Shown: one piece after another, positions 22,540 through 33,574 of the stretch | Layout: each line of letters opens with the position of its first letter | Numbering within the stretch: the first letter of the stretch is position 1 | The notes under the pieces: model-generated | What the model saw: the letters and a program-made list of their open reading frames with translations, nothing else | What the model was told of the DNA's origin: nothing | Database searches by the model: none | Assembly (NCBI GenBank): GCA_033807775.1 | Contig: CM066319.1 | Span: 142,526,983-142,590,982 of the forward strand | Reading direction: 5' to 3' | From: Saussurea involucrata | Taxonomy: Eukaryota; Streptophyta; Magnoliopsida; Asterales; Asteraceae | DNA length: 64,000 nucleotides | Position numbers and translations under genes: made by a program

Positions 22540-23260
22540 ACCACGATGTCGTCTAGTTCTCACGACCGTCGCATAAGACCATGGACCTCGACCAACTAAC
22601 GTTCATTATGACTATTACGTTTGTTCAGTGTTTAATGCAGGAGTCAACGTCATTAATGACCAACGGCTACAACCAGTAAAGGGCCATTAACAGCATTAAA
22701 GACAACGTCCGTTACGACAGTTACGTAAAGCATTCAAGAAATCAATCAAAGCACCCGAAGGCTACAAATATAGAGTTCCATCATCATTGAAGGGGACCGC
22801 ATCCAAGAATCACACTACGTACTCAAGAACATACGAAGAAAAGAACTATCTCACAACAGATCGCTCTCGACGCACGACATCGACGCACGACTCCCACGCT
22901 CAACGCATAGTTTTTTCGCAAGACACACTGACTATACACACGACGTACATTGTTTTTACATTCGAAACACTTGTTACTTTACATTTCGAAGTCTTTCCTT
23001 CATTTGTATTGTAGTATCTGTACGATCGACACCTGAAACATAAGGACATCGCCCCTGTTTGGCGACCATAGTGCAGCGACGACTTCCATAGTCGTCCGCG
23101 GGTTTTTTCCTTGTTGAGGTTTTTCCCGCGTCACCAAATTCTCTGTCTCTTTTACATTTTTTATCTTAATCGCACGCTTTGTCGAGAGATTCTTTTCTTT
23201 AGTTGTTAAGGTCCACAATCAACCTCAAGTTGTACTTGTGTGCGATTTTTGGCATTAACA
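22540..23260 (+). mobile_element. Forward Tat-type LTR, 5' border unclear
   Basis: The 3' end is clear: TTTTTGGCATTAACA at 23246-23260, followed by a primer-binding site. It shares the block around GTTTGGCGACCATAGTGCA and the CGCGTCACCAA block with the LTRs at 17229 and 52867, but is more diverged. The 5' end cannot be fixed because it runs directly into the truncated reverse element. Confidence 0.65.
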
Positions 23261-23263
23261 GTT

Positions 23264-23284
23264 TGGCGCCATCCGTGGGACCCC
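23264..23284 (+). other. Primer-binding site of the forward Tat element
   Basis: TGGCGCCATCCGTGGGACC lies 3 bp after the LTR end. This is the form typical of Tat/Athila/Ogre elements, whereas Sirevirus and Tekay use TGGTATCAGAGC. The matching tRNA should be confirmed by alignment. Confidence 0.8.
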
Positions 23285-23361
23285 ATCTAGAGAAAATATT
23301 CGATAAACGTGCGTCCTACTAACGGTTTCTTATAGTCTCCTCTGTTTTCTGTTTCAGGAAA

Positions 23362-24027
23362 ATGGCCACTCCTGAAAATCAAGAGCATGTCATCGTCCAG
23401 ATGCATGAAAAGCTCGAGAGTACGCAAGATCCCCCTGCGATAGTTGATGATTATCGCTTGGAAGAAATCATTCTAGATCAGAGCAAACCTGATCAAAAAG
23501 TCTTTATCGGATCATCCCTCAGTCCCTACCTCAGAGAAAAGTTAATATCTTTTTTGCAGGAATATGCTGATTGTTTTGCCTGGTCGCATGAAGATATGGT
23601 CGACATAGACCCTGACGTCATCTCCCACAAACTCAATGTCGACTCTTCGTTCAAACCTGTCAAACATAAGCGAAGGAAATTTGCTCCTGAAAGGAATAAG
23701 GTGATAAATGACGAAGTCGACAACCTTCTCAAGACAGGGAAGATTCGAGAAGTAAAGTATCCCGATTGGATTGCTAACGTCATGGTAAAGAAAAATGGCA
23801 AGTGGAGAGTCTGTATCGACTTCACAGACCTCAATAAAGCTTGTCCAAAAGATCCTTTTCCATTACCTCATATCGATGACATGGTCGACGCAACAACAGG
23901 GCACGAACTATTGACATTCATGGATGCCTATTCCAGATATAATCAAATCCTAATGCACGTCGAGGACCAAGAAAAAACCGCATTTATGACAGATCGAGGT
24001 ATTTACTGTTATGTGAAAGTTTTGTAA
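23362..24027 (+). pseudogene. Chimeric ORF: gag-type start fused to Tat reverse transcriptase
   Basis: A short N-terminus (MATPENQEH) sits where gag should start, but within about 30 residues the sequence becomes the region upstream of a Tat reverse transcriptase. That is followed by KNGKWRVCIDFTDLNKACPK, PFPLPHIDDMVD and FMDAYSRYNQI, then ends after GIYCY. The last codons and the stop come from the copia LTR inserted at 24012. Gag, protease, the YxDD box, RNase H and integrase are absent. It is an internally deleted element that keeps an open frame up to the insertion. Confidence 0.8.
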
Positions 24028-24263
24028 AGGGCTTGTGTTTGTAATGGGCTTGAGCTTAGTGCTTAGTGGGCCTTGGGCTCGGCTATATAATGTGTTAAGA
24101 AGCTCATTTGTAAGTGTGGCACAATGTAGAGAGCTTACTTGTGAGAGAGAGAGAGAGTGTGACATCTTCCATGTACTTCAAAGCTTAAATCTAATATGAG
24201 GATGGCTTCAATATCTTGATCTCTCTCAATATACTTGAATTGTTGTTGATTTCTAGAATCTCA
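24012..24263 (+). mobile_element. 5' LTR of a decayed Sirevirus-type copia element
   Basis: It starts TGTGAAAGTT inside the Tat reverse transcriptase codons, ends GAATCTCA, and is followed after AG by a canonical TGGTATCAGAGC. It has a TATA-like GGCTATATAATG at about 24079-24090 and a GA-rich block (24142-24160). It is only 252 bp and differs from the 331-bp LTRs at 48350 and 51297, so the whole is probably a composite. Confidence 0.7.
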
Positions 24264-24264
24264 A

Positions 24265-25431
24265 GTGGTATCAGAGCGTGAACAATTCGAGAACGAGAAA
24301 GTCATTTTTGAAAGTGAAAGACAATCTTTTGAGGATAAAATAAATGAGCTTTCTCAAGACATAAATGAATTGGAAAATGCTTTGGCTAAAGAGAGAAAAA
24401 ATTCGCTTTTCAAACGTGGTGTGCTCCTGAATATTCATCATTTTCTAAAAAGGATTTTGAAGTTCACAATGCTGATTCAGATTCTGATTGTGAATTTTTT
24501 TCATTCTGATCCAGTCTCTAAAGAAAACTCAAAGTCTACGGTTAATGACAAAGGTACAATTTGTGAATTTGATGTCTCAAAGAAGCTTCCTGACCATAAT
24601 GTTTTGTTTGATGAAAAGAGAGTTTGTTTTGAAAAGGAAAAGAAAGATCTTAAACTTAGATACATAAATCTTTCAAAACAAATTTCTGATTTTGAGAAGG
24701 TGTTATTTTTAGAAAAGGAAAAGCTTGAGAAGGAAAGAGCCGATTTTGATATTGAAAGAAAATCTTTTGAATCAAGAAGTGCTGAACTTTCAAAGAAAAT
24801 ATCTGAATTGGATTTTTTGTTGGAAAAAGAGAGAAAAGAGTTTGGTGAAAAGAAGGATGTTTTTGAAAAGGAAAAGCAAAAGTTTCAAAAGAAAAACATG
24901 GATATTTTTAAAGACATATCCGAAAAGAGTTTTGAAGAAGAGAGAAACATCTTTAAGGCTGAAATCTTAAAGCTAACAAGGAGGTTATCTGCTTTAGCAA
25001 CGGAGGTTATGACAGAGCAGAAGATCAAATCTTATCTACAAAAAGCTTTTGATATGACCGTCCAAGAAAGGAATGTTCTGTCCGATAAAGTTCAGCAATT
25101 GGAAGCAATTAAGATAAGAGTTAAATCATCTGAACAATTTAGTGCCGATACTATTGTTCAATCGCCGTATGATGGTTCAACTGATTCTGATTGTTCGTCA
25201 AAGACTGCTTCTGGTTCTGTTCATGAACATTCTTCTATTTCTTTGACAACGTCTGTCAAATCAAAAGATCAGATGCGTCCTTTTAATCTTTTCTACAACC
25301 ATGGTGCACAAGTTCTGATATACCTATCTTTAAGGCTGTAAAGATGGTTTGGAAAGTTAAAGGTTCTTCACCTGAAAAAGATGTCCCGAAATCATCTATT
25401 CCTCCACCGACGGTGAACAAAAAGAACAAGG
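24265..25431 (+). pseudogene. gag: Sirevirus gag fragment with long coiled coil (5' part)
   Basis: The frame opens inside the primer-binding site and encodes about 350 residues, mostly coiled coil (repeats such as FEKEKKDLKLR and LEKERADFDIERKSFESRS). A Ser/Thr-rich tail and a NKKNKAH end follow. The gag matrix region that should precede this is missing. There is a frame break near 25340. At 25432 the gypsy element is inserted with target duplication CTCAT, and the frame resumes at 45182. Confidence 0.7.
24266..24277 (+). other. Primer-binding site (initiator Met tRNA type)
   Basis: TGGTATCAGAGC lies 2 bp after the LTR. It runs straight into coiled-coil gag codons, so the gag N-terminus has been deleted. 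Confidence 0.85.
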
Positions 25432-25436
25432 CTCAT

Positions 25437-27143
25437 TGTAACACCCCAAAATAGGGGTTAACAAAAACTTCCATAAAACGGAAGAGTGGTACACATTACT
25501 AAAGTGAAAGTATTCATAAACATCGTTACCAAGACATTAATACAAATATCTAGTTACTGTATAATTACCAAAAGACTACTTGCTTGTTTGCTCAATACTA
25601 TAGCAATTCAAGATCAAAAGGATGTCGGGAAGTTCTAATGTAAATCTTCCAATTCTTTAACCTTCCAACATCAATCCCGAGCTCACACCCCGTACTAAAC
25701 CTTCTTGTGTCCGGAACCACTAATATCTGTAACACATAAAACACATAGCAAGTGTTAGGCTTTTAAAGCCTAAGTGAGGTTTACGCAAAATACAAAGATT
25801 ATAGTCACAACATGTAGGAATAACAATTCGATACGTTCACTAATTGGATTCCATGGAGAAGGTCCATATCGCTACCCAGTTACATCATAATCGAAGATAT
25901 ACCTTGATCAATACCCCACGGTATGGTCATAAGGCATAACACAACGGAAAACCCCACGGTATCCGAAGGTATGAACCAAATACACTTACCCCACGGTAGG
26001 TGTGAATATATCCTCCAATGCATACTAGGTGCTCCTCCAATTAAGTGAATACCAAATATGTTAATCCAAATAAGATTCAAAGCATATTAAGCACTTTAAC
26101 AATGGTCCAACCATTTATCATAATAAATACTACTTCCATGTAGTTCACATACATCCACATGTATTAATTTCCATTCCAATTGAATTCATTAATAAACCAC
26201 CATGTTTACAATTTAAGAATAAGCCCATCTGGACCATTAAGCCACCAGCTCATCATTAAGACGTTTATTAAGCCATCATGTCAATTTCACATACCATTGA
26301 TATATAATCAAACCAAACTCTTATCATCAACATTTATCATGGCATACCAAGTACTATACACAATTTATCCATATTGACTTACTTAAACTCTTCTTGTCAT
26401 CATCTTAACCAATAAGAACATATAACTCAAGATTTTACCTTCATAATACAAAATCAAGACAAGAAATGGTAGATAAGTATAACAAAAACATTTAGTTACA
26501 GATTACTCACCTTTAGTTCTTCAATTGCTAACACCCTAACTTTGAATACTTGAACCTAGTTGCTCCAAGAAGAAGATGATTGATGCAAGCCCTTAGTAAA
26601 GTTTAATTGATAAGATTCTTATAACAATTACTTGAATTAGATTAGGATTAAAAGATGAAATTACCTTAGGTCAGATGAAGAAAATCGTCTGAGGATGAGA
26701 GCAAAAGCAGAAGTTCTATCTTAGAAGGATGAATGAATGACTAAGGGTAAAGAGGTGAGTTTGTCCCCCTTTTGGCACGTCAGGTGCTCGGCGCCGATCA
26801 CCCGCGCCGATGCATCGGCGCCAGCTTCTGTTTGCCAAACATCTAAACTTTTACTAATTTAGCCGTAACTTCTTCGTTAGAACTCCGTTTTTACCCCGGA
26901 AAGTACCATTGGACTCGAAATCAAATTACCCATCCAGCTAACCCATAAAATCTAATATTCCACTTTGTCTTCTATTTTTCATAAATTTTCTTAAGAAATA
27001 AACTTACTGATTTCTATCGAGAATTATCAAATAGCAAGTCAAATTCACAGAAATTATTTAAGATATCAATCATAATCTAAAAAGTCGGAATATTAAGAAA
27101 TATTAGACCTACTTTTACTTACGAGGATTTTCCGGGTGTTACA
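25437..27143 (-). repeat. 3' LTR of the Tekay-like element (1707 bp)
   Basis: TGTAACACCC to GGGTGTTACA. Small plus-strand frames in it recur in the other LTR and are not genes. A GC-rich palindromic block (CGCGCCGATGCATCGGCGCC) lies at about 26803-26822. Confidence 0.95.
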
Positions 27144-27160
27144 ATTCTCACCCACTTAAA
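27144..27160 (-). other. Polypurine tract of the Tekay-like element
   Basis: The minus strand reads AAGTGGGTGAGAAT just before the 3' LTR. This is a usual Tekay-type tract. Confidence 0.7.
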
Positions 27161-27186
27161 ATAGATTTCGTTCTCGAAATCTTAGG

Positions 27187-30100
27187 TTAAGAAAACAAAT
27201 GTGGGTATCGCCGCTTCATATTCTCCTCCGTCTCCCATGTGATATTAGCTCCACGGTGATGTTTCCATTGAACCTTAACCATATTGATTTCTTTTCGTCG
27301 AGTTCTCTTAGTCAAACGCTCCAAAATAGCTTCAGGTTCTTCTATACAATGTTTGTTCTCCACTCTTACTTCCGACAATGGTATCACATTTTCTTCATTA
27401 CCAAAACACTTACGCAAATAACAAACATGAAAAGTCGGGTGGATTCCGTTCATTTCTGGAGGTAAGTCTAACTTGTAAGCTTGCAAACCTACTCGTTCCA
27501 AAATAGTAAACGGACCAAGGAAACGAGGACTCAACTTTCCCTTTTTTCCAAATCGGATCAGCCCCTTCCACGGAGATACCTTTAACATTACTCGCTCCCC
27601 CACTTGGAATTCAACTGGCTTTCTTTTCTTGTTTGCATAACTCACTTGTCGATCTTGGGCCGCTTTCAATCGTTCTCTAATAATCTTGACTTTTTCTGCC
27701 GTTTCTTGAACAATTTCGGGTCCAGCAAACTGTTTCTCTCCCGCTTCCAACCAACAAGCCGGAGTTCTACACTTTCTCCCATATAGTGCTTCAAATGGTG
27801 CTGCCTTCAAGCTAGAATGGTAACTATTGTTGTAAGCGAACTCTATTAATGGTAGATGTGCGTCCCAATTTCCACCAAATTCGATTACACAAGCCCTCAA
27901 CATATCCTCTAGAGTCTGAATGGTCCTTTCGCTTTGACCATCTGTCTGCGGGTGATAAGCCGTGCTCAGATTCAGTCTAGTACCAAGTTCTTCTTGTAGT
28001 GCTTGCCAAAATCGTGACGTGAACCGACTGTCCCTATCAGAAACTATTGATACAGGCACACCGTGACGTGAAACCACTTCATCAATGTAAAGTTTTGCTA
28101 ACGAGTCCATTGATGAGGTTTCTCGCATTGCCAAGAAATGCGCACTTTTCGTCAATCGATCCACAATTACCCAAATCGTATTATTACCTTTCAAAGTTCT
28201 AGGTAACTTTGTCACGAAATCCATTGTGATCTTTTCCCATTTCCACTCGGGTATTTCCAATGGCTGCAATTTACCATAAGGTAATTGATGTTGAGCTTTT
28301 ACTTGTGAACAAGTTGTGCACTCTCTCACATAATGCGCCACATCCAACTTCATAACCGGCCACCAATAATGCGGCTTTAGATCTCTATACATTTTGGTGC
28401 TTCCGGGATGAATAGAGTACTTAGATTTACGAACTTCATCCATAAGTAGCTTTCTATTCTCACCGATCTTTGGCACCCATACTCGCCCATTGAACAGTTT
28501 AACCCCACAGCTATCTTCAGTTAACAACTGTTTCTGCTTCACCATCACTTCATCTTTAAGATTTTCTTCTTTCAATGCTTCTACTTGCGCGAGTCTTATT
28601 CGATCAATCAAACTTGATACGATGTCAATTTTTGCAAAGTCTGCTCGTAGACCCTTACCACGTTCTTTCCGGCTTAATGCATCAGCAACGACATTAGCTT
28701 TACCGGGATGGTACAGCAGTTCACAGTCGTAATCCTTGAGTAGCTCCAACCACCTTCGTTGCCTCATGTTCAACTCTTTTTGGTCAAATATGTACTTCAA
28801 ACTTTTATGATCAGTATACAAAGTACATTTGGTACCATAAAGATAGTGTCGCCACAACTTTAATGCAAAAACTACTGCAGCCAATTCTAAATCGTGAGTG
28901 GGGTAATTCTTTTCATGCACCTTGAGTTGTCTTGAAGGATAGGCTATTACTTTTCCTATTTGCATTAAGACACAACCCAGACCCAATTTAGATGCATCAC
29001 TGTAAACCACAAAATCTTCCGATCCTTCAGGCAAAGCTAAGACAGGTGCTTCACACAGTTTCTTTTGAAGAGTTCGGAAAGCCTCTTCTTGAGCTTCAGA
29101 CCAACTAAAGTTCACATTCTTCCGAGTCAAAGCTGTCAAAGGAGATGCGATCTTCGAGAAATCTTGGATAAACCTTCTGTAATATCCCGCCAATCCTAAG
29201 AAGCTTCGTATTTCACTCGGACTCTTGGGCGGTTCCCATTTCATAACTGCCTCAATCTTCGAAGAATCTACTTTTACTCCATCTTGAGTAACCACATGAC
29301 CCAAAAACTGAATCTCTTGCAACCAAAAATCACACTTAGAAAATTTTGCGTAAAGCTTCTCTTTTCTTAATGTCTCCAACACTTCACGGAGATGAAATTC
29401 GTGATCCGCTTCATTCTTAGAGTACACCAAAATATCATCGATAAAGACAATTACCGACTTGTCAAGATAAGGTCGGCACACCCGATTCATCATATCCATG
29501 AATACCGCCGGTGCATTCGTCAAACCGAATGGCATTACTAGGAATTCGTAATGACCATAACGAGTTCGAAACGCCATTTTTGGAATATCACATTCTTGCA
29601 CCCTTACTTGATGATAACCCAAACGTAAGTCAATCTTTGAAAAACAGGTCGCTCCTTGCAACTGATCAAATAAGTCATCGATTCTGGGAAGTGGATATTT
29701 ATTCTTCACGGTCACCTTGTTTAGCTCTCTATAATCTATACACATACGCATTGAGCCATCTTTCTTCTTTACGAACAAAACTGGTGCTCCCCACGGTGAC
29801 GAACTCGGTCGTACAAATCCCTTTTCCAAAAGTTCTTGCAACTGAGCCATCATCTCTTTTACTTCCAACGGAGCCAAGCGATAAGGTGTTTTAGCAATCG
29901 GAGACGCTCCCGGCATCAGGTCTATCCTGAACTCTACTTGACGATCTGGCGGTAAGCCTGGCAATTCTTCAGGAAATACATCAGGAAACTCGCACACTAC
30001 TTTCACATCCTCCACTTTCTTCTTTTCCATCCTAGCATCAATCACATACGCCAAGAATGCTTTACAACCTTTTTGTATACATTTGCGCGCCTTCAACATA

Positions 30101-31803
30101 GTCATGAACGCCATTTCTCCCTTCCTCCGATCCCCATAAATAACAATAGGGTTTCCGTCAGAAGATGGTATACGAATTAGTTTCTTAGCGCACACAATTT
30201 CGGCTTGAATTTCTGCTAACCAATCCATCCCAACTACTATATCAAAATCCCCAATCAGAATTGGCATTAGATCTATCGGAAAGTCTTTCCCTTCTATTTC
30301 TAGCGGACAACCCCGCAAAACATCTCTTACCACTACATTTTCACCATTTGCTATTTCTACTACCAAAGCTTCTTCTAACTGACTAATAGGCATATTCAAC
30401 TTTTGAACAAATGATAATGACACAAATGAATAACTTGCACCAGAATCAAATAAAACACGTGCAGGTACGGAGTTTAGAAGAAACGTACCCGACACCACAT
30501 CTTTTGAACTTCTTGCCTCATCAGTCGACATCTGAAATGCCCTTCCCATTGCCTTTGGTGGTTCCGACTTGGGTTTTCCCGATCCGTCCGTCTTCAACCT
30601 TGGGCAATCTCTCTTCATGTGACCCGGCTCGCGGCATTCAAAACAAATTACTCCTTTTATGGAGCAATCCCGCATTAAGTGCCCAACCTTTCCGCATTTG
30701 CTACAAGTTAAAGGACTCTGAAATTGACGAGTGTTACACGGACCCGTATGAGATTTCCTGCACCGATTACACCATCTTGCTTCATTACGACTCTCTCCAC
30801 CTTTATTTCCTATAAACGGTCTTTGTTGGCGAACATTTCTCGATGGCCCTTCCCATTTCCTTTTCTCACATACCGGTCCACTTTCTAACTTTCCTTGAAC
30901 CATATCATCTTCTATTCGTAATGATTCTTCAATCGCTTCCTGTATGGTTAAAACCTTAGCATTCCTCAGAGCAGTCTTCATATTTGCCGGTAGTCCCCTT
31001 TGATAAGTCTTTATCTTTGTTTTCTCGTCCGGAGCTAAGTGTTCGACCAAATTTAGCTTCTCTAAAAACAATCTAGAGTATTCCATAATCGACATATCTC
31101 CTTTCTTCAACCCACGGAACTCATCTTCAATCTTGTCAAGCGCCCGCTCACTGCAATATTTTTCAAGAATTTTCTTTTTGAAAGCTGCCCATGTGAACTT
31201 GGCCAATAGTGCCGGTGCAATTGATGATCGGGTAAGATTCCACCATGTTAGAGCTTCACCCTTAAGGAGATGAGATGCAAATTTAACCTTCTGAGAGTCT
31301 TCACATTCACTTGCTTCAAAAGACATCTCTACCTCACGAATCCAATTCATACACTTAGTAGGATCCGTAGTTCCTGCAAACTCTGGAGGTCTACATCCCA
31401 AAAACGTCTTGTATGTGCATCTCCGTTCCTTTCTTCCTTCCCGAACCGTCGTATCTGTTTCTGTAATCATAGTATTCTCCAAATTACCTTGTCCATTCAA
31501 AGCATTTTCTGCCATTGTCTCGCGTTGTCGAATGCTATTATCTCTGTCATCCAACATCTTCATAATTCGCTCTTGCTGTTGAGTCATAGCAGATTCCATA
31601 GCTCGGAGCATACTATTCCTCAATCGAGCTTCAAGAGCGTCTTCTTCCGTTGCTGGGTTTGATGTACCAACGTTAGGTCTTGATACATTTTCTGCTCCTC
31701 CACCTAAAACACGCGGTCTCAGAGAAGGTCTAGTTGTTGCTTGGTTTTCAGGTTGATCAGCAGTAGATTCCGATACTGACTGGCCATCACGCGGTTGCTG
31801 CAC
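27187..31803 (-). CDS. gag-pol: Gag-pol polyprotein of the Tekay-like element, intact
   Basis: One 1538-codon frame. Gag (about residues 1-420) ends in CCHC zinc knuckles (CSKCGKVGHLMRDC, CFECREPGHMKRDC, about 370-400). Protease has LFDSGAS at about 455. Reverse transcriptase has CIDYRELNKVT and the VFIDDILVYS catalytic box at about 785. RNase H starts with VYSDASKLG near 930. Integrase has an HHCC region near 1130-1180, then Asp in TMDFVTKLP (about 1194), Asp in VSDRDSRF (about 1254) and Glu in DGQSERTIQ (about 1290). The tail has a chromodomain-like W...TWE.EE.M end. All catalytic motifs are present without stop or frameshift, so it looks autonomous. The start was chosen as the first Met after the leader next to the primer-binding site. 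Confidence 0.95.
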   Translation of the reverse strand: MQQPRDGQSVSESTADQPENQATTRPSLRPRVLGGGAENVSRPNVGTSNPATEEDALEARLRNSMLRAMESAMTQQQERIMKMLDDRDNSIRQRETMAENALNGQGNLENTMITETDTTVREGRKERRCTYKTFLGCRPPEFAGTTDPTKCMNWIREVEMSFEASECEDSQKVKFASHLLKGEALTWWNLTRSSIAPALLAKFTWAAFKKKILEKYCSERALDKIEDEFRGLKKGDMSIMEYSRLFLEKLNLVEHLAPDEKTKIKTYQRGLPANMKTALRNAKVLTIQEAIEESLRIEDDMVQGKLESGPVCEKRKWEGPSRNVRQQRPFIGNKGGESRNEARWCNRCRKSHTGPCNTRQFQSPLTCSKCGKVGHLMRDCSIKGVICFECREPGHMKRDCPRLKTDGSGKPKSEPPKAMGRAFQMSTDEARSSKDVVSGTFLLNSVPARVLFDSGASYSFVSLSFVQKLNMPISQLEEALVVEIANGENVVVRDVLRGCPLEIEGKDFPIDLMPILIGDFDIVVGMDWLAEIQAEIVCAKKLIRIPSSDGNPIVIYGDRRKGEMAFMTMLKARKCIQKGCKAFLAYVIDARMEKKKVEDVKVVCEFPDVFPEELPGLPPDRQVEFRIDLMPGASPIAKTPYRLAPLEVKEMMAQLQELLEKGFVRPSSSPWGAPVLFVKKKDGSMRMCIDYRELNKVTVKNKYPLPRIDDLFDQLQGATCFSKIDLRLGYHQVRVQECDIPKMAFRTRYGHYEFLVMPFGLTNAPAVFMDMMNRVCRPYLDKSVIVFIDDILVYSKNEADHEFHLREVLETLRKEKLYAKFSKCDFWLQEIQFLGHVVTQDGVKVDSSKIEAVMKWEPPKSPSEIRSFLGLAGYYRRFIQDFSKIASPLTALTRKNVNFSWSEAQEEAFRTLQKKLCEAPVLALPEGSEDFVVYSDASKLGLGCVLMQIGKVIAYPSRQLKVHEKNYPTHDLELAAVVFALKLWRHYLYGTKCTLYTDHKSLKYIFDQKELNMRQRRWLELLKDYDCELLYHPGKANVVADALSRKERGKGLRADFAKIDIVSSLIDRIRLAQVEALKEENLKDEVMVKQKQLLTEDSCGVKLFNGRVWVPKIGENRKLLMDEVRKSKYSIHPGSTKMYRDLKPHYWWPVMKLDVAHYVRECTTCSQVKAQHQLPYGKLQPLEIPEWKWEKITMDFVTKLPRTLKGNNTIWVIVDRLTKSAHFLAMRETSSMDSLAKLYIDEVVSRHGVPVSIVSDRDSRFTSRFWQALQEELGTRLNLSTAYHPQTDGQSERTIQTLEDMLRACVIEFGGNWDAHLPLIEFAYNNSYHSSLKAAPFEALYGRKCRTPACWLEAGEKQFAGPEIVQETAEKVKIIRERLKAAQDRQVSYANKKRKPVEFQVGERVMLKVSPWKGLIRFGKKGKLSPRFLGPFTILERVGLQAYKLDLPPEMNGIHPTFHVCYLRKCFGNEENVIPLSEVRVENKHCIEEPEAILERLTKRTRRKEINMVKVQWKHHRGANITWETEENMKRRYPHLFS

Positions 31804-32143
31804 ATGACTTCGAGTATTTACTATTTCAGTCTGTCAAGCACGCGGGAATAGAGTAAGAATTAGACTAATATTGTGCACTAATACACCTATCAATTACCAT
31901 AATAATAGAGATCAAGTACACTTATATAACAACATGTTCATAATAACATTAGCTAGATGAAATTATGAATAAGTAATATACAAGTATTCTTATTACCATC
32001 ATTATAACATTTTGACCAATGTATTTTCACAATTCCTATCGCTCTCCCATCCTATGTTATCTACCCTTTCTACAATATTTCAATCTTATTGTTCTCAGCT
32101 TAAGTCTAGGCATTCTATAGTCATACCTAGTTCACTTAAACTA

Positions 32144-32158
32144 GAGCTCTGATACCAA
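32144..32158 (-). other. Primer-binding site of the Tekay-like element
   Basis: The minus strand reads TTGGTATCAGAGCTC two bases after the 5' LTR, complementary to the 3' end of initiator Met tRNA. Confidence 0.9.
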
Positions 32159-32160
32159 CT

Positions 32161-32698
32161 TGTAACACCCCAAAATAGGGGTTAACAAAAACTTCCATAA
32201 AACGGAAGAGTGGTACACATTACTAAAGTGAAAGTATTCATAAACATCGTTACCAAGACATTAATACAAATATCTAGTTACTGTATAATTACCAAAAGAC
32301 TACTTGCTTGTTTGCTCAATACTATAGCAATTCAAGATCAAAAGGATGTCGGGAAGTTCTAATGTAAATCTTCCAATTCTTTAACCTTCCAACATCAATC
32401 CCGAGCTCACACCCCGTACTAAACCTTCTTGTGTCCGGAACCACTAATATCTGTAACACATAAAACACATAGCAAGTGTTAGGCTTTTAAAGCCTAAGTG
32501 AGGTTTACGCAAAATACAAAGATTATAGTCACAACATGTAGGAATAACAATTCGATACGTTCACTAATTGGATTCCATGGAGAAGGTCCATATCGCTACC
32601 CAGTTACATCATAATCGAAGATATACCTTGATCAATACCCCACGGTATGGTCACAAGGCATAACACAACGGAAAACCCCACGGTATCCGAAGGTATGA
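32161..32698 (-). repeat. 5' LTR of the Tekay-like element, left part
   Basis: It is homologous to 25437-25974. It is cut at 32698 by the Sirevirus; the target TATGA is at 32694-32698. Confidence 0.95.
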
Positions 32699-33532
32699 TG
32701 TTGGGAACTGAAGATATTTGCCAAGTATGGATAATACTGCCAGAACAAAGTTAGTACTGCCAGGGCATAATTACTACTGCAAGTGGATATTACTACTGCC
32801 AGAACAACATTAGTGCTGCCAGACAAGGTTAGTACTGCTGGTGCATAACGAAAATCTGTTAGTACTGCTTATGCAATGGTTACTATTGCAAGACAAAGTT
32901 AGTACTGCTGGATCAAGTTAGTACTGCTAGTCAAGTTAGTACTGCTGGATCAAGTTAGTACTGCTAGTCAAGTTAGTACTGCTAATCAAGTTAATGCTGC
33001 TGGAACAAGTTAATGCTGCTGGAATGAGTTAGTACTGCTAGAATAAATTAATGCTGCTGGAGAAGATTAGTACTGCTCATGCTGAATGAAGTTAATACTG
33101 CTAAAGTGATAAGTTTGGTATGCGACATGGTTGGAGATAAAGAAGGAATTGATCAAGATATGCTTAAAGAAGATTCAGAAGATCAATTTACTTTTGATAG
33201 TTATCTTGTAATTATTGTGTATAAATAGATTTCAATAGATAGCTATTAAATAAATACACATATACGTATTCGTGAGATACTGAAATTGATTTCAGAGAGA
33301 ATTAACCTCAAGGTTTAGAACCCTATTTCTAGAGAAGTAGAAGTCGTCTTGATTGAGCCTGTTCATCAAGATTGAGGTTTGGTTGTAATCTTGTGAGTCG
33401 AAGCATTGATTACAAACAGTTTATGTTCTCTGATATATTGTTCTTTGATTGTGTGAATTAAAGTTCTTTTCCGCAGATTCTTTAATTCTGAATTCTGAGT
33501 ATTGTTAATCTTGTTAAGATTCGATCCTGACA
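32699..33532 (+). repeat. 5' LTR of the young Sirevirus
   Basis: TGTTGGGAAC to TCCTGACA. The first about 420 bp hold some nineteen variants of GTTAGTACTGCT or GTTAATGCTGCT, several in direct tandem with GGATCAA or AGTCAA spacers. A TATA box TATAAATA lies at 33230-33237. Confidence 0.97.
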
Positions 33533-33534
33533 AG

Positions 33535-33546
33535 TGGTATCAGAGC
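33535..33546 (+). other. Primer-binding site of the young Sirevirus
   Basis: TGGTATCAGAGC two bases after the LTR, matching initiator Met tRNA. Confidence 0.92.
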
Positions 33547-33574
33547 TTGTGTTTCTTAGAATTCTACAATCATT

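Noticed and set aside
26180..26377. 65-aa frame found identically at 44199-44396
   Set aside because: It is inside both LTRs of the Tekay-like element; duplication reflects the LTR, not a gene.
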